In this document: positions 35,322 through 43,182 of the stretch, piece by piece
How the letters are laid out: every line of letters begins with the position of its first letter
Numbering within the stretch: the stretch's first letter is position 1
NCBI RefSeq assembly: GCF_002286735.1
Contig: NZ_NRTA01000013.1
Location: 1 to 64,000, forward strand
Direction: 5' to 3'
Length of the DNA stretch: 64,000 nucleotides
From: Leptolyngbya sp. BC1307
GTDB lineage: Bacteria; Cyanobacteriota; Cyanobacteriia; Phormidesmidales; Phormidesmidaceae
Position numbers and translations under genes: made by a program
The notes under the pieces: model-generated
What the model was told of the DNA's origin: nothing
Database searches by the model: none
Seen by the model: only the letters and a program-made list of their open reading frames with translations

Positions 35322-36200
35322 ATGCAACGCAATTCGTTTAAAGCTTTCACGGTTGGCGCGCTGGGCTGCTTAGCCCTAGGGGTGCTGGCTGGCTGCGGTA
35401 GCGAAAGCCCCACCGCCACTGCCCCCGACCCGAGCCCTGAGGCAGAAACCGCCGCCAGTGCTGACGGCGAGAGCGGCACCCTGGTGATTCGCGCCAACGG
35501 CGAAGACTTTGTGCGCGAAGGGTTTACCACTAAAGACGGGTGGGAGGTGGAGTTTGACAATGTCTACGTGTCTCTGGCCGACATTACTGCCGCCCAGACC
35601 GATCCTCCCTTTGACCCTGAGGCGGGCGGCACCCTAGAGGCCGAGGCCGAGGTCAAGGTCGAGGGCACTCAGGTGGTTGACCTAGCCGAGGGCGATGAGA
35701 GCGCTGACCCGGTGATGGTGAGCGAGGTTGAGGCTCCGGCAGGACGCTTCAACGCCCTGGCCTGGCGTATGGTGCCCGCCGAAAGCGGCCCGTCTGAGGG
35801 CTACACCGTTTGGATGCAGGGCACGGCCAGCAAAGACGGCGAAACCATTCCCTTCGCCATCAAGGTGAACGAGGAGCTGGCCTTTACCTGCGGCGACTTT
35901 GTCGGCGACGAGCGCAAGGGCATTCTGACTGCTGGCGAAGAAGCTGAGATGGAGGCCACCTTCCACTTTGACCACCTGTTTGGCGATGGCGGTGCGCCCC
36001 CCGACGACAGCATCAACACTGGGGCGCTGGGGTTTGACCCGCTGGCGGCGCTGGCGACCAACGGCATGGTGGATGTCGATAGCGCCGCCCTTCAGGCCGG
36101 GCTGTCGGAGGAAGACTACACCACATTTCTAGCCGTTTTGCCGAGCTTGGGCCACGTGGGCGAGGGCCACTGTGAAGAGGTGAGGTTGACAGCCTCATGA
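35322..36200 (+). CDS. Uncharacterised lipoprotein leading the Ni/Co transport operon
   Basis: About 292 residues. A signal peptide ends in the lipobox LAGC, followed by a Ser/Pro/Ala-rich acidic linker. The folded part (GTLVIRANGEDFVREGFTTKDGWEVEFDNVYVSLADI...) has two late cysteines (FTCGDFVG and EGHCEEV) and a His pair in TFHFDHLFGDG that could bind metal. I do not recognise a family. It overlaps the next gene by 4 nt (ATGA), so it belongs to the cobalt/nickel operon. A periplasmic metal-binding or gating role is inference. ATG 35322 is chosen for the signal peptide; the frame is open to 35238. Codons are strikingly G/C-ending. Confidence 0.72.
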   Translation: MQRNSFKAFTVGALGCLALGVLAGCGSESPTATAPDPSPEAETAASADGESGTLVIRANGEDFVREGFTTKDGWEVEFDNVYVSLADITAAQTDPPFDPEAGGTLEAEAEVKVEGTQVVDLAEGDESADPVMVSEVEAPAGRFNALAWRMVPAESGPSEGYTVWMQGTASKDGETIPFAIKVNEELAFTCGDFVGDERKGILTAGEEAEMEATFHFDHLFGDGGAPPDDSINTGALGFDPLAALATNGMVDVDSAALQAGLSEEDYTTFLAVLPSLGHVGEGHCEEVRLTAS

Positions 36201-36727
36201 GACTAAACCTTGCGTTGGCATTGGCTCTGGGAGCGGTAGGTTGGGCATTGCCGGTGCTGGGCCACGGGGTTGCAATGGAGCATCGTTGGGTCAGCAGCGT
36301 TGAGGTGCAGGCCCGGTTCGAAACGGGGGAACCGATGGCCCAGGCCCAGGTGCTGGTTTACGCTCCTGACGACCCGGCTGAGGTTTGGCAGCAGAGCACT
36401 ACCGACGACCAGGGTCGGTTTAGCTTTGTGCCCGATGAGACGGTGCAGGGCAACTGGGAGGTGGTGGTGCGCCAGGCGGGGCACGGTGCGATCTCCACCA
36501 TTCCCGTGACCGCTGCGGCTGAAGCTGCCCCTGCCACCAGCGCTGAGGATGCTCCTTCTCCAAGGCTTGACTCTGGGCCTGACTCTGAGAATGAGGCCGA
36601 AACCCCAACCAATTCTTTAATCTCTTCGAGTACTGGCCTGTCTCCAGTGCAGCGGGGCGTTACCATTGGCTCTGTAATTTGGGGCTTTATTGGCACCGCT
36701 CTATTTTTCGCCCGAGGCAAGCGCTAG
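36197..36727 (+). CDS. NikL/DUF4198-like periplasmic component of a Ni/Co ECF transporter
   Basis: A 176-residue protein. The signal peptide ends VLGHG, so the mature protein may begin with His. It has a carboxypeptidase-regulatory-like Ig domain (VEVQARFETGEPMAQAQVLVYAPDD, then TDDQGRFSFVPDE), an acidic Ser/Pro linker, and a C-terminal membrane helix (VTIGSVIWGFIGTALFFA). In nickel and cobalt ECF systems such NikL/NikK-type proteins replace the small CbiN subunit. The start overlaps the upstream stop by 4 nt, and the TAG stop overlaps the GTG of cbiM. Confidence 0.75.
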   Translation: MRLNLALALALGAVGWALPVLGHGVAMEHRWVSSVEVQARFETGEPMAQAQVLVYAPDDPAEVWQQSTTDDQGRFSFVPDETVQGNWEVVVRQAGHGAISTIPVTAAAEAAPATSAEDAPSPRLDSGPDSENEAETPTNSLISSSTGLSPVQRGVTIGSVIWGFIGTALFFARGKR

Positions 36728-37371
36728 TGCATATTCCCGACGGAATTTTATCTGCCCAGGTCTGTGCAGCGGGGTACGCTGTCACTGGTCTGGCCACTTG
36801 GTACTCTCTGCGGCAGATCAACCGAAAACCCGACCCGGCGGCGGAGGTGCCTAAGGCATCGCTGCTAACGGCGGCGTTTTTTGTGGCGTCGTCTATTTAC
36901 ATTCCGGTGCCGCCCGCCAGCGTGCATTTGATTTTGAATGGGTTGCTGGGGGTGGTGCTGGGCTATTTTGCCTTTCCGGCGATTTTGATTGGCCTGTTTT
37001 TTCAGGCGTTGGTAATTGGCCATGGTGGCATTACCACCCTGGGGGTGAATGCCACCATGATGGGCATTCCGGCGCTGCTGGCCTACCACATCTTTCAGTT
37101 GCGCAACTCGGTGGGTAAGCCCCTGGCTGAGCCCACTCGCACAGGCGTCTTTGCCTTTCTGGGCGGAGCCCTGGGGCTGGGGGTAGCGGCGCTGATTTTT
37201 CTGGCGCTGATTATTTTTAACATTCCGGCTGAGCTAGATGCCGGGGCTGAGCAAACGGCGGTGCTGGCGCTGTCGGTGAGCCATGTGCCCCTGGCCATTG
37301 TGGAGGGTATTTTTACCGCCATGCTGGTGCTGTTTTTGCGCCGGGTGAAACCCGAGCTGCTGGAGGGCTAA
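36727..37371 (+). CDS. Cobalt/nickel ECF transporter S component CbiM/NikM
   Basis: A 214-residue membrane protein with about six helices. It begins MHIPDGILSAQV, the family N-terminus in which His2 and the amino group coordinate the metal; a second ligand region is VIGHGGITTLGVNATMMGIPALLAY. The GTG start at 36727 overlaps the preceding TAG (TAGTG), with GAGG nine bases upstream. The longer frame from 36679 would bury the essential N-terminus and is rejected. It gives substrate specificity for Co2+ or Ni2+; which metal cannot be told from sequence alone. The neighbouring NikL-like protein favours nickel. Confidence 0.9.
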   Translation: MHIPDGILSAQVCAAGYAVTGLATWYSLRQINRKPDPAAEVPKASLLTAAFFVASSIYIPVPPASVHLILNGLLGVVLGYFAFPAILIGLFFQALVIGHGGITTLGVNATMMGIPALLAYHIFQLRNSVGKPLAEPTRTGVFAFLGGALGLGVAALIFLALIIFNIPAELDAGAEQTAVLALSVSHVPLAIVEGIFTAMLVLFLRRVKPELLEG

Positions 37372-37376
37372 ACACC

Positions 37377-38174
37377 ATGGGAGCCGCGAGTCTCGATACC
37401 TATGTCCATCGCGAGTCGGTGATTCACCGCTGGTCGCCCCGGCTGAAGCTGGTCAGCCTGGTGGGGCTGATGTTTGCCTTTGCAACGGTGCGCCAGCTGG
37501 CCCTGGTGCCCTGGATGCTGGGACTGGCGGCGGTGCTCTACGGCCTGTCAGGGCTGCCGCTGACGTTTTTGCGGCAGCGGCTGAGCTATCCGGGGCTATT
37601 TATTTTGGCGCTGGTGGTGGTGCTGCCGCTGACCGTGGGCGATACGGTGCTGGGACAGTGGGGCTGGCTGACCCTGCGCCAAGAGGGTCTGATGGCGACG
37701 CTGCTGATTGTGGGGCGGTTTTTGTCGATTTTGACCCTGGGGTTTATTTTGCTGGGCACGACGCCGTTTTTGACTTTGCTGCACGCCATGCGATCGCTCG
37801 GTCTGCCCACCGTCTTGGCCGATATGACGCTGCTGTCGTACCGCTACCTGTTTGAGATTGCCGCCATGCTGGCCACTATGCAACAGGCCATGCGGCTGCG
37901 GGGCTTTGGCCAAAAGCGCCAGCGCTGGCTGCGGGTAAATCGCCAGACCATGGAGCAGCTAGCGATGCTGGCGGGCAATCTGCTGATTCGCAGCTACGAG
38001 CAGTCGGATCGGGTGTATAAAGCTATGCGACTGCGGGGCTATGGCTACGGCACAAAGTCAGTCGTGGGGCAGAGTGCTGCGGCCCAGCCCTGCGCCCTAA
38101 GCTGGGGGCTGGCGGGGCTAGTGCTGGCCGCTGCGATCGCGTTAGTCATAGCTGAAGGAATCTTGCGCCGGTGA
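37377..38174 (+). CDS. ECF transporter transmembrane T component CbiQ
   Basis: A 265-residue integral membrane coupling protein with about five helices. Two AMRLRG motifs (QQAMRLRGFGQ and YKAMRLRGYGYG) lie in cytoplasmic loops. These are the paired Ala-Arg-Gly coupling helices that touch the ATPase dimer. It begins 5 nt after cbiM and overlaps cbiO by 4 nt (GTGA), so translation is coupled. Confidence 0.92.
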   Translation: MGAASLDTYVHRESVIHRWSPRLKLVSLVGLMFAFATVRQLALVPWMLGLAAVLYGLSGLPLTFLRQRLSYPGLFILALVVVLPLTVGDTVLGQWGWLTLRQEGLMATLLIVGRFLSILTLGFILLGTTPFLTLLHAMRSLGLPTVLADMTLLSYRYLFEIAAMLATMQQAMRLRGFGQKRQRWLRVNRQTMEQLAMLAGNLLIRSYEQSDRVYKAMRLRGYGYGTKSVVGQSAAAQPCALSWGLAGLVLAAAIALVIAEGILRR

Positions 38175-39007
38175 CAGAAATGACGATGACAAATGGGCCA
38201 ACGATGAATGTGTCAATAGATTCAGTCTCGACCGGGTTTGACCCCCTAGCTATGGCCGCAGAGCCTCGACCAGCGGTGATCGCCGCCCAGACTCTCTCCT
38301 TTGGCTACCCCGACCAGCCCGACGTGCTGTGCCAGATCTCGCTGACGGTGCAGGCAGGCGATCGCGTCGGCATCATTGGCCACAACGGCTGCGGCAAGAC
38401 TACCCTGTTTATGCTGCTGTGCGGCGTGCTCAGCCCCGCCGCTGGCGAGATTTTACTGTTTGGCGAACCCCTCAAACCCGGACAGTTTCGCCCCGAAGTT
38501 GGCCTGCTGTTCCAAGACCCTGACGACCAGCTGTTCTCGGCATCCGTGCGCGATGACATTGCCTTTGGCCCCCAAAACATGGGCTTTGACCCCGCCGAAG
38601 TCGCCGCCCGCGTCGCTCAGGCCGCCGATATGGCCGGCATCACCCACCTGCTCGACCGCCTGCCCCATCATCTCTCCGGCGGCGAAAAGCAAATGGTGGC
38701 CATCGCTGGCCTCCTCGCCATGACCCCCCAGATCATTCTCTACGACGAACCCACTGCCAGCCTCGACCTGCGCACCCGCCGCCGCCTGATTCGCTTTCTG
38801 CAAAACTCCACCGAAACCGTGCTAATCTCCTCCCACGACCTAGAGTTTGTGCTGGAAGCATGCGATCGCGTCATCCTAATCGACGAAGGCCGCATCATCG
38901 CCGACGGCTGTCCCCGAGCGATCATGGGCGACCAATCGCTAATGGAGAAACATGGCCTAGAGAAACCCCACTCGCTGATTCCCCACGGAGAGCAGCATCA
39001 TAGGTAG
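38171..39007 (+). CDS. ECF transporter ATPase CbiO
   Basis: A 278-residue ABC ATPase that powers the CbiMQO system. Walker A is GHNGCGKTT (about 73-81), Q-loop LLFQDPDDQLFSASVRDDIAFGP, signature LSGGEKQMVAIAGLLAM, Walker B IILYDEPTASLDLRTRR and H-loop LISSHD. The QDPDDQLF sequence is typical of ECF ATPases. The first 35 residues are an unusual extension with no obvious role; translation could begin at one of several downstream Met codons. It is last in the operon. A relic of a different cbiO lies 175 nt downstream. Confidence 0.94.
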   Translation: MTEMTMTNGPTMNVSIDSVSTGFDPLAMAAEPRPAVIAAQTLSFGYPDQPDVLCQISLTVQAGDRVGIIGHNGCGKTTLFMLLCGVLSPAAGEILLFGEPLKPGQFRPEVGLLFQDPDDQLFSASVRDDIAFGPQNMGFDPAEVAARVAQAADMAGITHLLDRLPHHLSGGEKQMVAIAGLLAMTPQIILYDEPTASLDLRTRRRLIRFLQNSTETVLISSHDLEFVLEACDRVILIDEGRIIADGCPRAIMGDQSLMEKHGLEKPHSLIPHGEQHHR

Positions 39008-39181
39008 GGGCGTAGGTGAGTAGGGTTAGAGGATAGGGGCAATCAGGAGATAGGGACAATCGAAACGCCCCCAGCAGCAAATCTGGCTCTTGCCCCCAAT
39101 TGTGCGCCGCCTTAGAAAGTATTTCGGTGAGAGAAAAGATTTTTCAGGGGTGCATCGCTGCGCGGATGCACCCTACGGCGG
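39008..39181. other. Junction DNA between cbiO and its relic
   Basis: Short non-coding DNA with GGGGC/GATAGGG-type simple sequence (39005-39060), then the hairpin repeat at 39148-39173. The hairpin abuts the truncated 5' end of the cbiO relic. It looks like a recombination or insertion joint. Confidence 0.5.
39148..39173. repeat. Small hairpin repeat (GGGTGCATC type)
   Basis: GGGTGCATC (39148-39156) and GATGCACCC (39165-39173) form a perfect 9-bp stem with an 8-nt loop, followed by TACGG. Hairpins of the form GGGTGCxTx...GCACCC are widespread dispersed repeats in cyanobacteria. It sits right at the broken edge of the cbiO relic. Confidence 0.65.
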
Positions 39182-39382
39182 GTAGCAATCGCCGGTGTAC
39201 TCGCTATGCAGCCTCAGGTACAGGTATTAGATGAACCTTCTGCGCAGCTCGATCCGCGATCGCGGCGGCAGCTCATCGAACTTTTAGACAGCTTGGTGCT
39301 GAGCAACCCAGCGTTTTTAGATCAGCATGCGCTAGAGTCGCCCCAACTCCAGCGCCGCAGCATTAAAGCCGATACATTATAA
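39182..39382 (+). pseudogene. Internally deleted cbiO relic
   Basis: Sixty-six in-frame codons keep only two parts of an ECF ATPase. The first runs from just after the signature through Walker B and D-loop ([10 protein letters not shown], then [21 protein letters not shown]). The second is a C-terminal tail ([13 protein letters not shown]). The H-loop segment between them is missing, as is everything before the signature. It is not a copy of the adjacent cbiO: the sequences differ and its codon use is more like the surrounding genome. It is probably the remains of the resident transporter ATPase. Confidence 0.8.
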
Positions 39383-39458
39383 ATTGGCAATCTCAACTAC
39401 AGCCAAAAATGACCCTTGTAGGCTAATTTGAGAATTCGTTGACAAAAGGGTTCCACGG

Positions 39459-40724
39459 ATGGCATCAGCGCAGTCGCCTCGGCATAAGCATATTGTCTTA
39501 ACCTCGCATCCTGGGCAGTCCGGACAGAAACCGCTGCCGATTCGGTGGGGGTATCCTGACCCGGTTGAGCGCGGGCCGATTATTGCCACGCTAGGGAACC
39601 GGGCTCACCGCAATGCAATCGGGACGCATTCTGGCGGCTATGCGGTGTATCGGGCTTTGGCGATCGCCAGCGGTAGCCTGGAGCAAGACCACCGCGCCGA
39701 CTTAACCAATACTGCGCCCACGGTCTCTATCGGTCCATACCCTAGCTGGACAGATGCTGAGAAGATCGTTTCGCTCGACCCTTTTGGAGCAATAGACAAC
39801 AATTTGTTTGCTGAGCTGAGAGCAGAAGGCTATGACATCCGCCCTTCGATTGCGATTACCAAAGCCCATATCAACATTCCAGAGCTGCAAGAAGCCGTTT
39901 CTCGGGGTCGCCTGCAGGTAGATGGCAAAATCTTAAACAAGCGAGGAGACCTGGTAGTTACCAAAGCCGCCGTCGAGCCCGTTTGGTATCTGCCCGGAAT
40001 CGCTCAGCGGTTTGGCGTCAAAGAAAGCGACCTGCGCCGCACCCTGTTTGAACAGACGGGGGGCATGTTTCCAGAACTGGTGACGCGGCCTGACCTGCAG
40101 GTATTTTTGCCACCGATTGGGGGACTTACCGTCTATATACTTGGCGACCTAGAAGCTATCACTGACCCCAATCGGCCATTAGCTGTGCGCATTCACGACG
40201 AATGCAACGGTTCAGATGTATTCGGTTCAGATATCTGCACCTGTCGCCCGTATCTGGTTCACGGCATCGAAGTGGCAGTAGCGACCGCTCAAGCCGGTGG
40301 GGCTGGCGTCATCATCTACGCGCGCAAAGAGGGCCGGGCGCTGGGCGAAGTGACTAAGTTTTTGGTATATAACGCTCGCAAACGGCAGGCAGGCGGCGAT
40401 CGCGCTGATACTTACTTCACCCGTACTGAATGCGTTGCCGGCGTTCAAGACATGCGTTTTCAAGAGCTGATGCCCGATGTAATGCACTGGCTGGGCATCA
40501 CCCGGATCGACCAGTTTGTCTCGATGAGCAATCTGAAGTACGACGCGGTGGTCAAGTCCGGCATTGAAATTGTCGAGCGAATCTCAATTCCAGAAGCGCT
40601 GATCCCAGCAGATGCTCAAGTTGAGATGAATGCGAAGAAGGCGGCGGGCTATTTTACAGAGGGAGCAGTGCCCGAGGAAACTGTACTGACTCAAACCATT
40701 GGTCGTCAGTATGAGGAAGCCTGA
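39459..40724 (+). CDS. Urc1-type GTP cyclohydrolase II homologue
   Basis: A 421-residue protein. The C-terminal two thirds match GTP cyclohydrolase II: zinc ligands in HDECNGSDVFGSDICTC, then YARKEGRALGEVTKFLVYNARKRQAGGDRADTYF. Instead of the riboflavin enzyme's NNPxK it ends in MSNLKYDAVVKSGI, the Urc1-type variant. The N-terminal 150 residues are extra compared with RibA. In yeast, URC1 is needed for ring-opening uracil catabolism; the reaction is not fully defined. The gene overlaps urc4 by one base and upp follows, which supports URC over riboflavin synthesis. Confidence 0.88.
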   Translation: MASAQSPRHKHIVLTSHPGQSGQKPLPIRWGYPDPVERGPIIATLGNRAHRNAIGTHSGGYAVYRALAIASGSLEQDHRADLTNTAPTVSIGPYPSWTDAEKIVSLDPFGAIDNNLFAELRAEGYDIRPSIAITKAHINIPELQEAVSRGRLQVDGKILNKRGDLVVTKAAVEPVWYLPGIAQRFGVKESDLRRTLFEQTGGMFPELVTRPDLQVFLPPIGGLTVYILGDLEAITDPNRPLAVRIHDECNGSDVFGSDICTCRPYLVHGIEVAVATAQAGGAGVIIYARKEGRALGEVTKFLVYNARKRQAGGDRADTYFTRTECVAGVQDMRFQELMPDVMHWLGITRIDQFVSMSNLKYDAVVKSGIEIVERISIPEALIPADAQVEMNAKKAAGYFTEGAVPEETVLTQTIGRQYEEA

Positions 40725-41959
40725 TGAGGCCAGCAGAAAAAGCGGCGATCGCCTACTTACAGACCCCGCAGGCCATTCGTGATCGCGCTCAGCAACTGTT
40801 TGATCTGGCTCAGGCCGACCAGCTTGAGTATTTCTCTTGCGATCTGTCCCAGCTAGATCAGGTCGCCGCTTACGTTGTGGAGACCACTCAGCAGGCGTAT
40901 CCTAGTTTTGACGTGCCGTTCCACAGCCGCTGGCGGCATTTTGATGTGGGCAGTGTGCCCCGACTCGCCAAGCTCAATCAGGCTTTTCAGGTGACGGGCT
41001 TTGATCGGTTGGAGATGGCGCGATCGCAGCTTGATCTGGCCATCGTCAGCGTGCTGCTAGATGCGGGTGCTGGCACTGAGTGGCGCTACCAAGATCCCTA
41101 CGCTGACCAACGCTTAGAACGCTCAGAAGGGTTAGCTGTAGCGAGTCTTCACGCTTTTGAGCAGGGCCTTTTCTCGTCTGATCATGAGTTGCCCTATCAG
41201 GTGGATGCCGTTGGGCTGAAGAGATTGAACGAAGCTGAGTTAGCCGGGGCCTTTCAAGTTGATGACAGCAATCCTCTGGTCGGGCTCTCAGGTCGCTTGT
41301 CTCTCTTACAGCAGTTAGGCAAAGCGCTGTTAGAGAGCGATCGTATTCCCCAAAACCCGGCAAGACCCGGCAATCTGTTGGACTATTGGATAGAACGCTA
41401 TGGTATGGAGTTGGATGCGGGCACGCTGTTGACAGAGGTATTGGAGAGCCTTGGCTCGATCTGGCCGGGTCGGGTGACCCTTGCCGGTACCAATCTGGGC
41501 GATGTGTGGCCCCATCCGAGCCTAACTGATCAGGGATTAGGCGAAAATCTGATCCCGTTCCATAAACTCTCGCAGTGGCTGACCTATTCTCTGGTTGAAC
41601 CTCTGAGCGTAGCAGGCATAGCAGTCACTAATCTCAATGCGCTCACCGGCCTAGCAGAATACCGCAATGGTGGGCTGTGTGTTGATTTAAAGCTGTTGAT
41701 TCCTAAACATGCAGCGGTCATGGGTGACTCTCACCTACCCAGTTCGCCTGTAGTGGTAGAGTGGCGAGCATTGACAGTTGTACTGTTGGATTTGATTGGC
41801 GATCGCGTCCGTCACCTACTCAACAAATCGCCTGAAGAGCTGCCGCTAATCAAAGTGTTAGAGGGCGGCACTTGGGCAGCCGGGCGGCGCATTGCCAAGC
41901 AGCTCAGGCCAACCGGCGCGCCCCCGATTACGATTCAAAGCGATGGGACAGTCTTTTAA
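40724..41959 (+). CDS. Urc4/DUF1688 protein
   Basis: A 411-residue DUF1688 protein, the bacterial form of yeast Urc4 in the uracil-catabolic (URC) pathway. Conserved stretches are VPFHSRWRHFDVG, RSQLDLAIVSVLLDAGAG with WRYQDP, RSEGLAVASLHAFEQGLFS, IPFHKLSQWLTYSLVEPL and FRNGG-like EYRNGGLCVDL. The family has no established catalytic mechanism. Its ATG overlaps the urc1 stop (TGATG), and upp begins 22 nt downstream. The strict operon suggests sequential action on a ribosylated uracil compound. Confidence 0.88.
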   Translation: MRPAEKAAIAYLQTPQAIRDRAQQLFDLAQADQLEYFSCDLSQLDQVAAYVVETTQQAYPSFDVPFHSRWRHFDVGSVPRLAKLNQAFQVTGFDRLEMARSQLDLAIVSVLLDAGAGTEWRYQDPYADQRLERSEGLAVASLHAFEQGLFSSDHELPYQVDAVGLKRLNEAELAGAFQVDDSNPLVGLSGRLSLLQQLGKALLESDRIPQNPARPGNLLDYWIERYGMELDAGTLLTEVLESLGSIWPGRVTLAGTNLGDVWPHPSLTDQGLGENLIPFHKLSQWLTYSLVEPLSVAGIAVTNLNALTGLAEYRNGGLCVDLKLLIPKHAAVMGDSHLPSSPVVVEWRALTVVLLDLIGDRVRHLLNKSPEELPLIKVLEGGTWAAGRRIAKQLRPTGAPPITIQSDGTVF

Positions 41960-41981
41960 TGAAACAATGTGAGATGCTTTC

Positions 41982-42614
41982 ATGACAAATCAGGTAACGC
42001 TTATTGAGCATCCTCTGATTCAGCATAAGCTAACGCTGATGCGGCAAAAAGAGACCAGCACTGCCAAGTTTCGGAAGCTTTTAGAAGAAGTTAGCATGTT
42101 GTTGGCTTATGAAGTCACTCGTGATCTTCCCCTAGAAAAAGTCTCTATTGAAACCCCTTTTGCCACTATGGACGCGCCGATGCTGTCTGGCAAAAAGGTA
42201 GTGTTAATCTCCATCATGCGGGCGGGGCAGGGCATTTTAGACGGTATGCTCAGGCTAATCCCCTCGGCCCGGGTCGGTCATATCGGGCTGTACCGCGATC
42301 CGAGAACGCTGAGCCCAGTGGAGTACTACTTTAAGGTGCCCAGCGGCGTTGATCAGCGAGAAATGTTGGTGGTCGATCCGATGCTGGCGACGGGTAATTC
42401 GGCGATCGCTGCTGTTTACCGGCTCAAAGAAACTCAGCCCCAATCGATCAAGTTTGTCTGCCTGCTGGCCGCGCCTGAAGGCATCGCCAGCTTTCACGCA
42501 GAACACCCTGATGTCCCTATTTTCACTGCCGCAATTGACGACAAACTAGACGAACACGGCTATATTTTGCCAGGGCTAGGAGATGCGGGCGATCGCATGT
42601 TTGGCACCCAATAG
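41982..42614 (+). CDS. Uracil phosphoribosyltransferase
   Basis: A 210-residue enzyme that makes UMP from uracil and PRPP. It has [25 protein letters not shown], the [11 protein letters not shown] motif, the PRPP loop [12 protein letters not shown] and the uracil-binding C-terminus [17 protein letters not shown]. As third gene of the urc operon it corresponds to Urc6, which supplies the phosphoribosylated intermediate. It can also serve ordinary uracil salvage. Confidence 0.95.
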   Translation: MTNQVTLIEHPLIQHKLTLMRQKETSTAKFRKLLEEVSMLLAYEVTRDLPLEKVSIETPFATMDAPMLSGKKVVLISIMRAGQGILDGMLRLIPSARVGHIGLYRDPRTLSPVEYYFKVPSGVDQREMLVVDPMLATGNSAIAAVYRLKETQPQSIKFVCLLAAPEGIASFHAEHPDVPIFTAAIDDKLDEHGYILPGLGDAGDRMFGTQ

Positions 42615-42641
42615 CTGACTGTCAAAGTAGGAAAGCTTAGA

Positions 42642-43166
42642 TTAGTCAGATAAGAGCAACAGTTGTTGAGAGGGGTGTGAATCTTCGAGATTTGCCGTCT
42701 CATGCTCAAGCAGCCATCGTTTGCGATCTATGCCGCCTGCATAGCCTGTGAGCTTACCGCTAGCGGCAATCACCCGGTGACAGGGGACTACGATTGAAAT
42801 CGGGTTCCGTCCGTTGGCGGCTCCGACTGCGCGTGACGCGGTTGGTTGCCCGAGCTGCTGAGCGAGTGAGCCGTAAGAGATGGTTTTACCAAATGGGATT
42901 TGACTGAGCAATTGCCAGACCTGTTTCTGAAAATCGGTGCCGCGTGCAGCCACTGGCAAATTGAAGCTTTGGCGCTGATGATCGAAGTACTCGGCGAGCT
43001 GTTCTTGAACCTGGTTAAAGGGATTTGCTTGCACGGACTCGCGCCAGGCTTCGGTCTGTTTGGGAAAATGCTTTTGGCCTTTGAGATAGAGGCCGGTGAG
43101 CGATTGCCCATCCCCAGTCAGCAACAGTGCCCCTAAGGGACTCTCCAACCATCTGTAATAAGTCAT
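42642..43166 (-). CDS. Methylated-DNA-protein cysteine methyltransferase (Ogt)
   Basis: A 174-residue suicide repair protein that takes methyl groups from O6-methylguanine onto its own cysteine. The active site is IVVPCHRVIAASGKLTGYAGG; the helix-turn-helix segment FGKTISYGSLAQQLG and the Asn hinge (GAANGRNPIS) are present. ATG 43166 is preferred because GAAGG lies 8 nt upstream; the frame extends to a TTG at 43181 that abuts the alaS stop. It follows alaS directly and is convergent with upp (27 nt between stops). Confidence 0.92.
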   Translation of the reverse strand: MTYYRWLESPLGALLLTGDGQSLTGLYLKGQKHFPKQTEAWRESVQANPFNQVQEQLAEYFDHQRQSFNLPVAARGTDFQKQVWQLLSQIPFGKTISYGSLAQQLGQPTASRAVGAANGRNPISIVVPCHRVIAASGKLTGYAGGIDRKRWLLEHETANLEDSHPSQQLLLLSD

Positions 43167-43182
43167 CTTTTCAGCCTTCAAG

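Noticed and set aside
39459-40724. Riboflavin-synthesis RibA.
   Set aside because: The NNPxK end is replaced, no RibB domain or other rib gene is present, and DUF1688 and upp follow directly.
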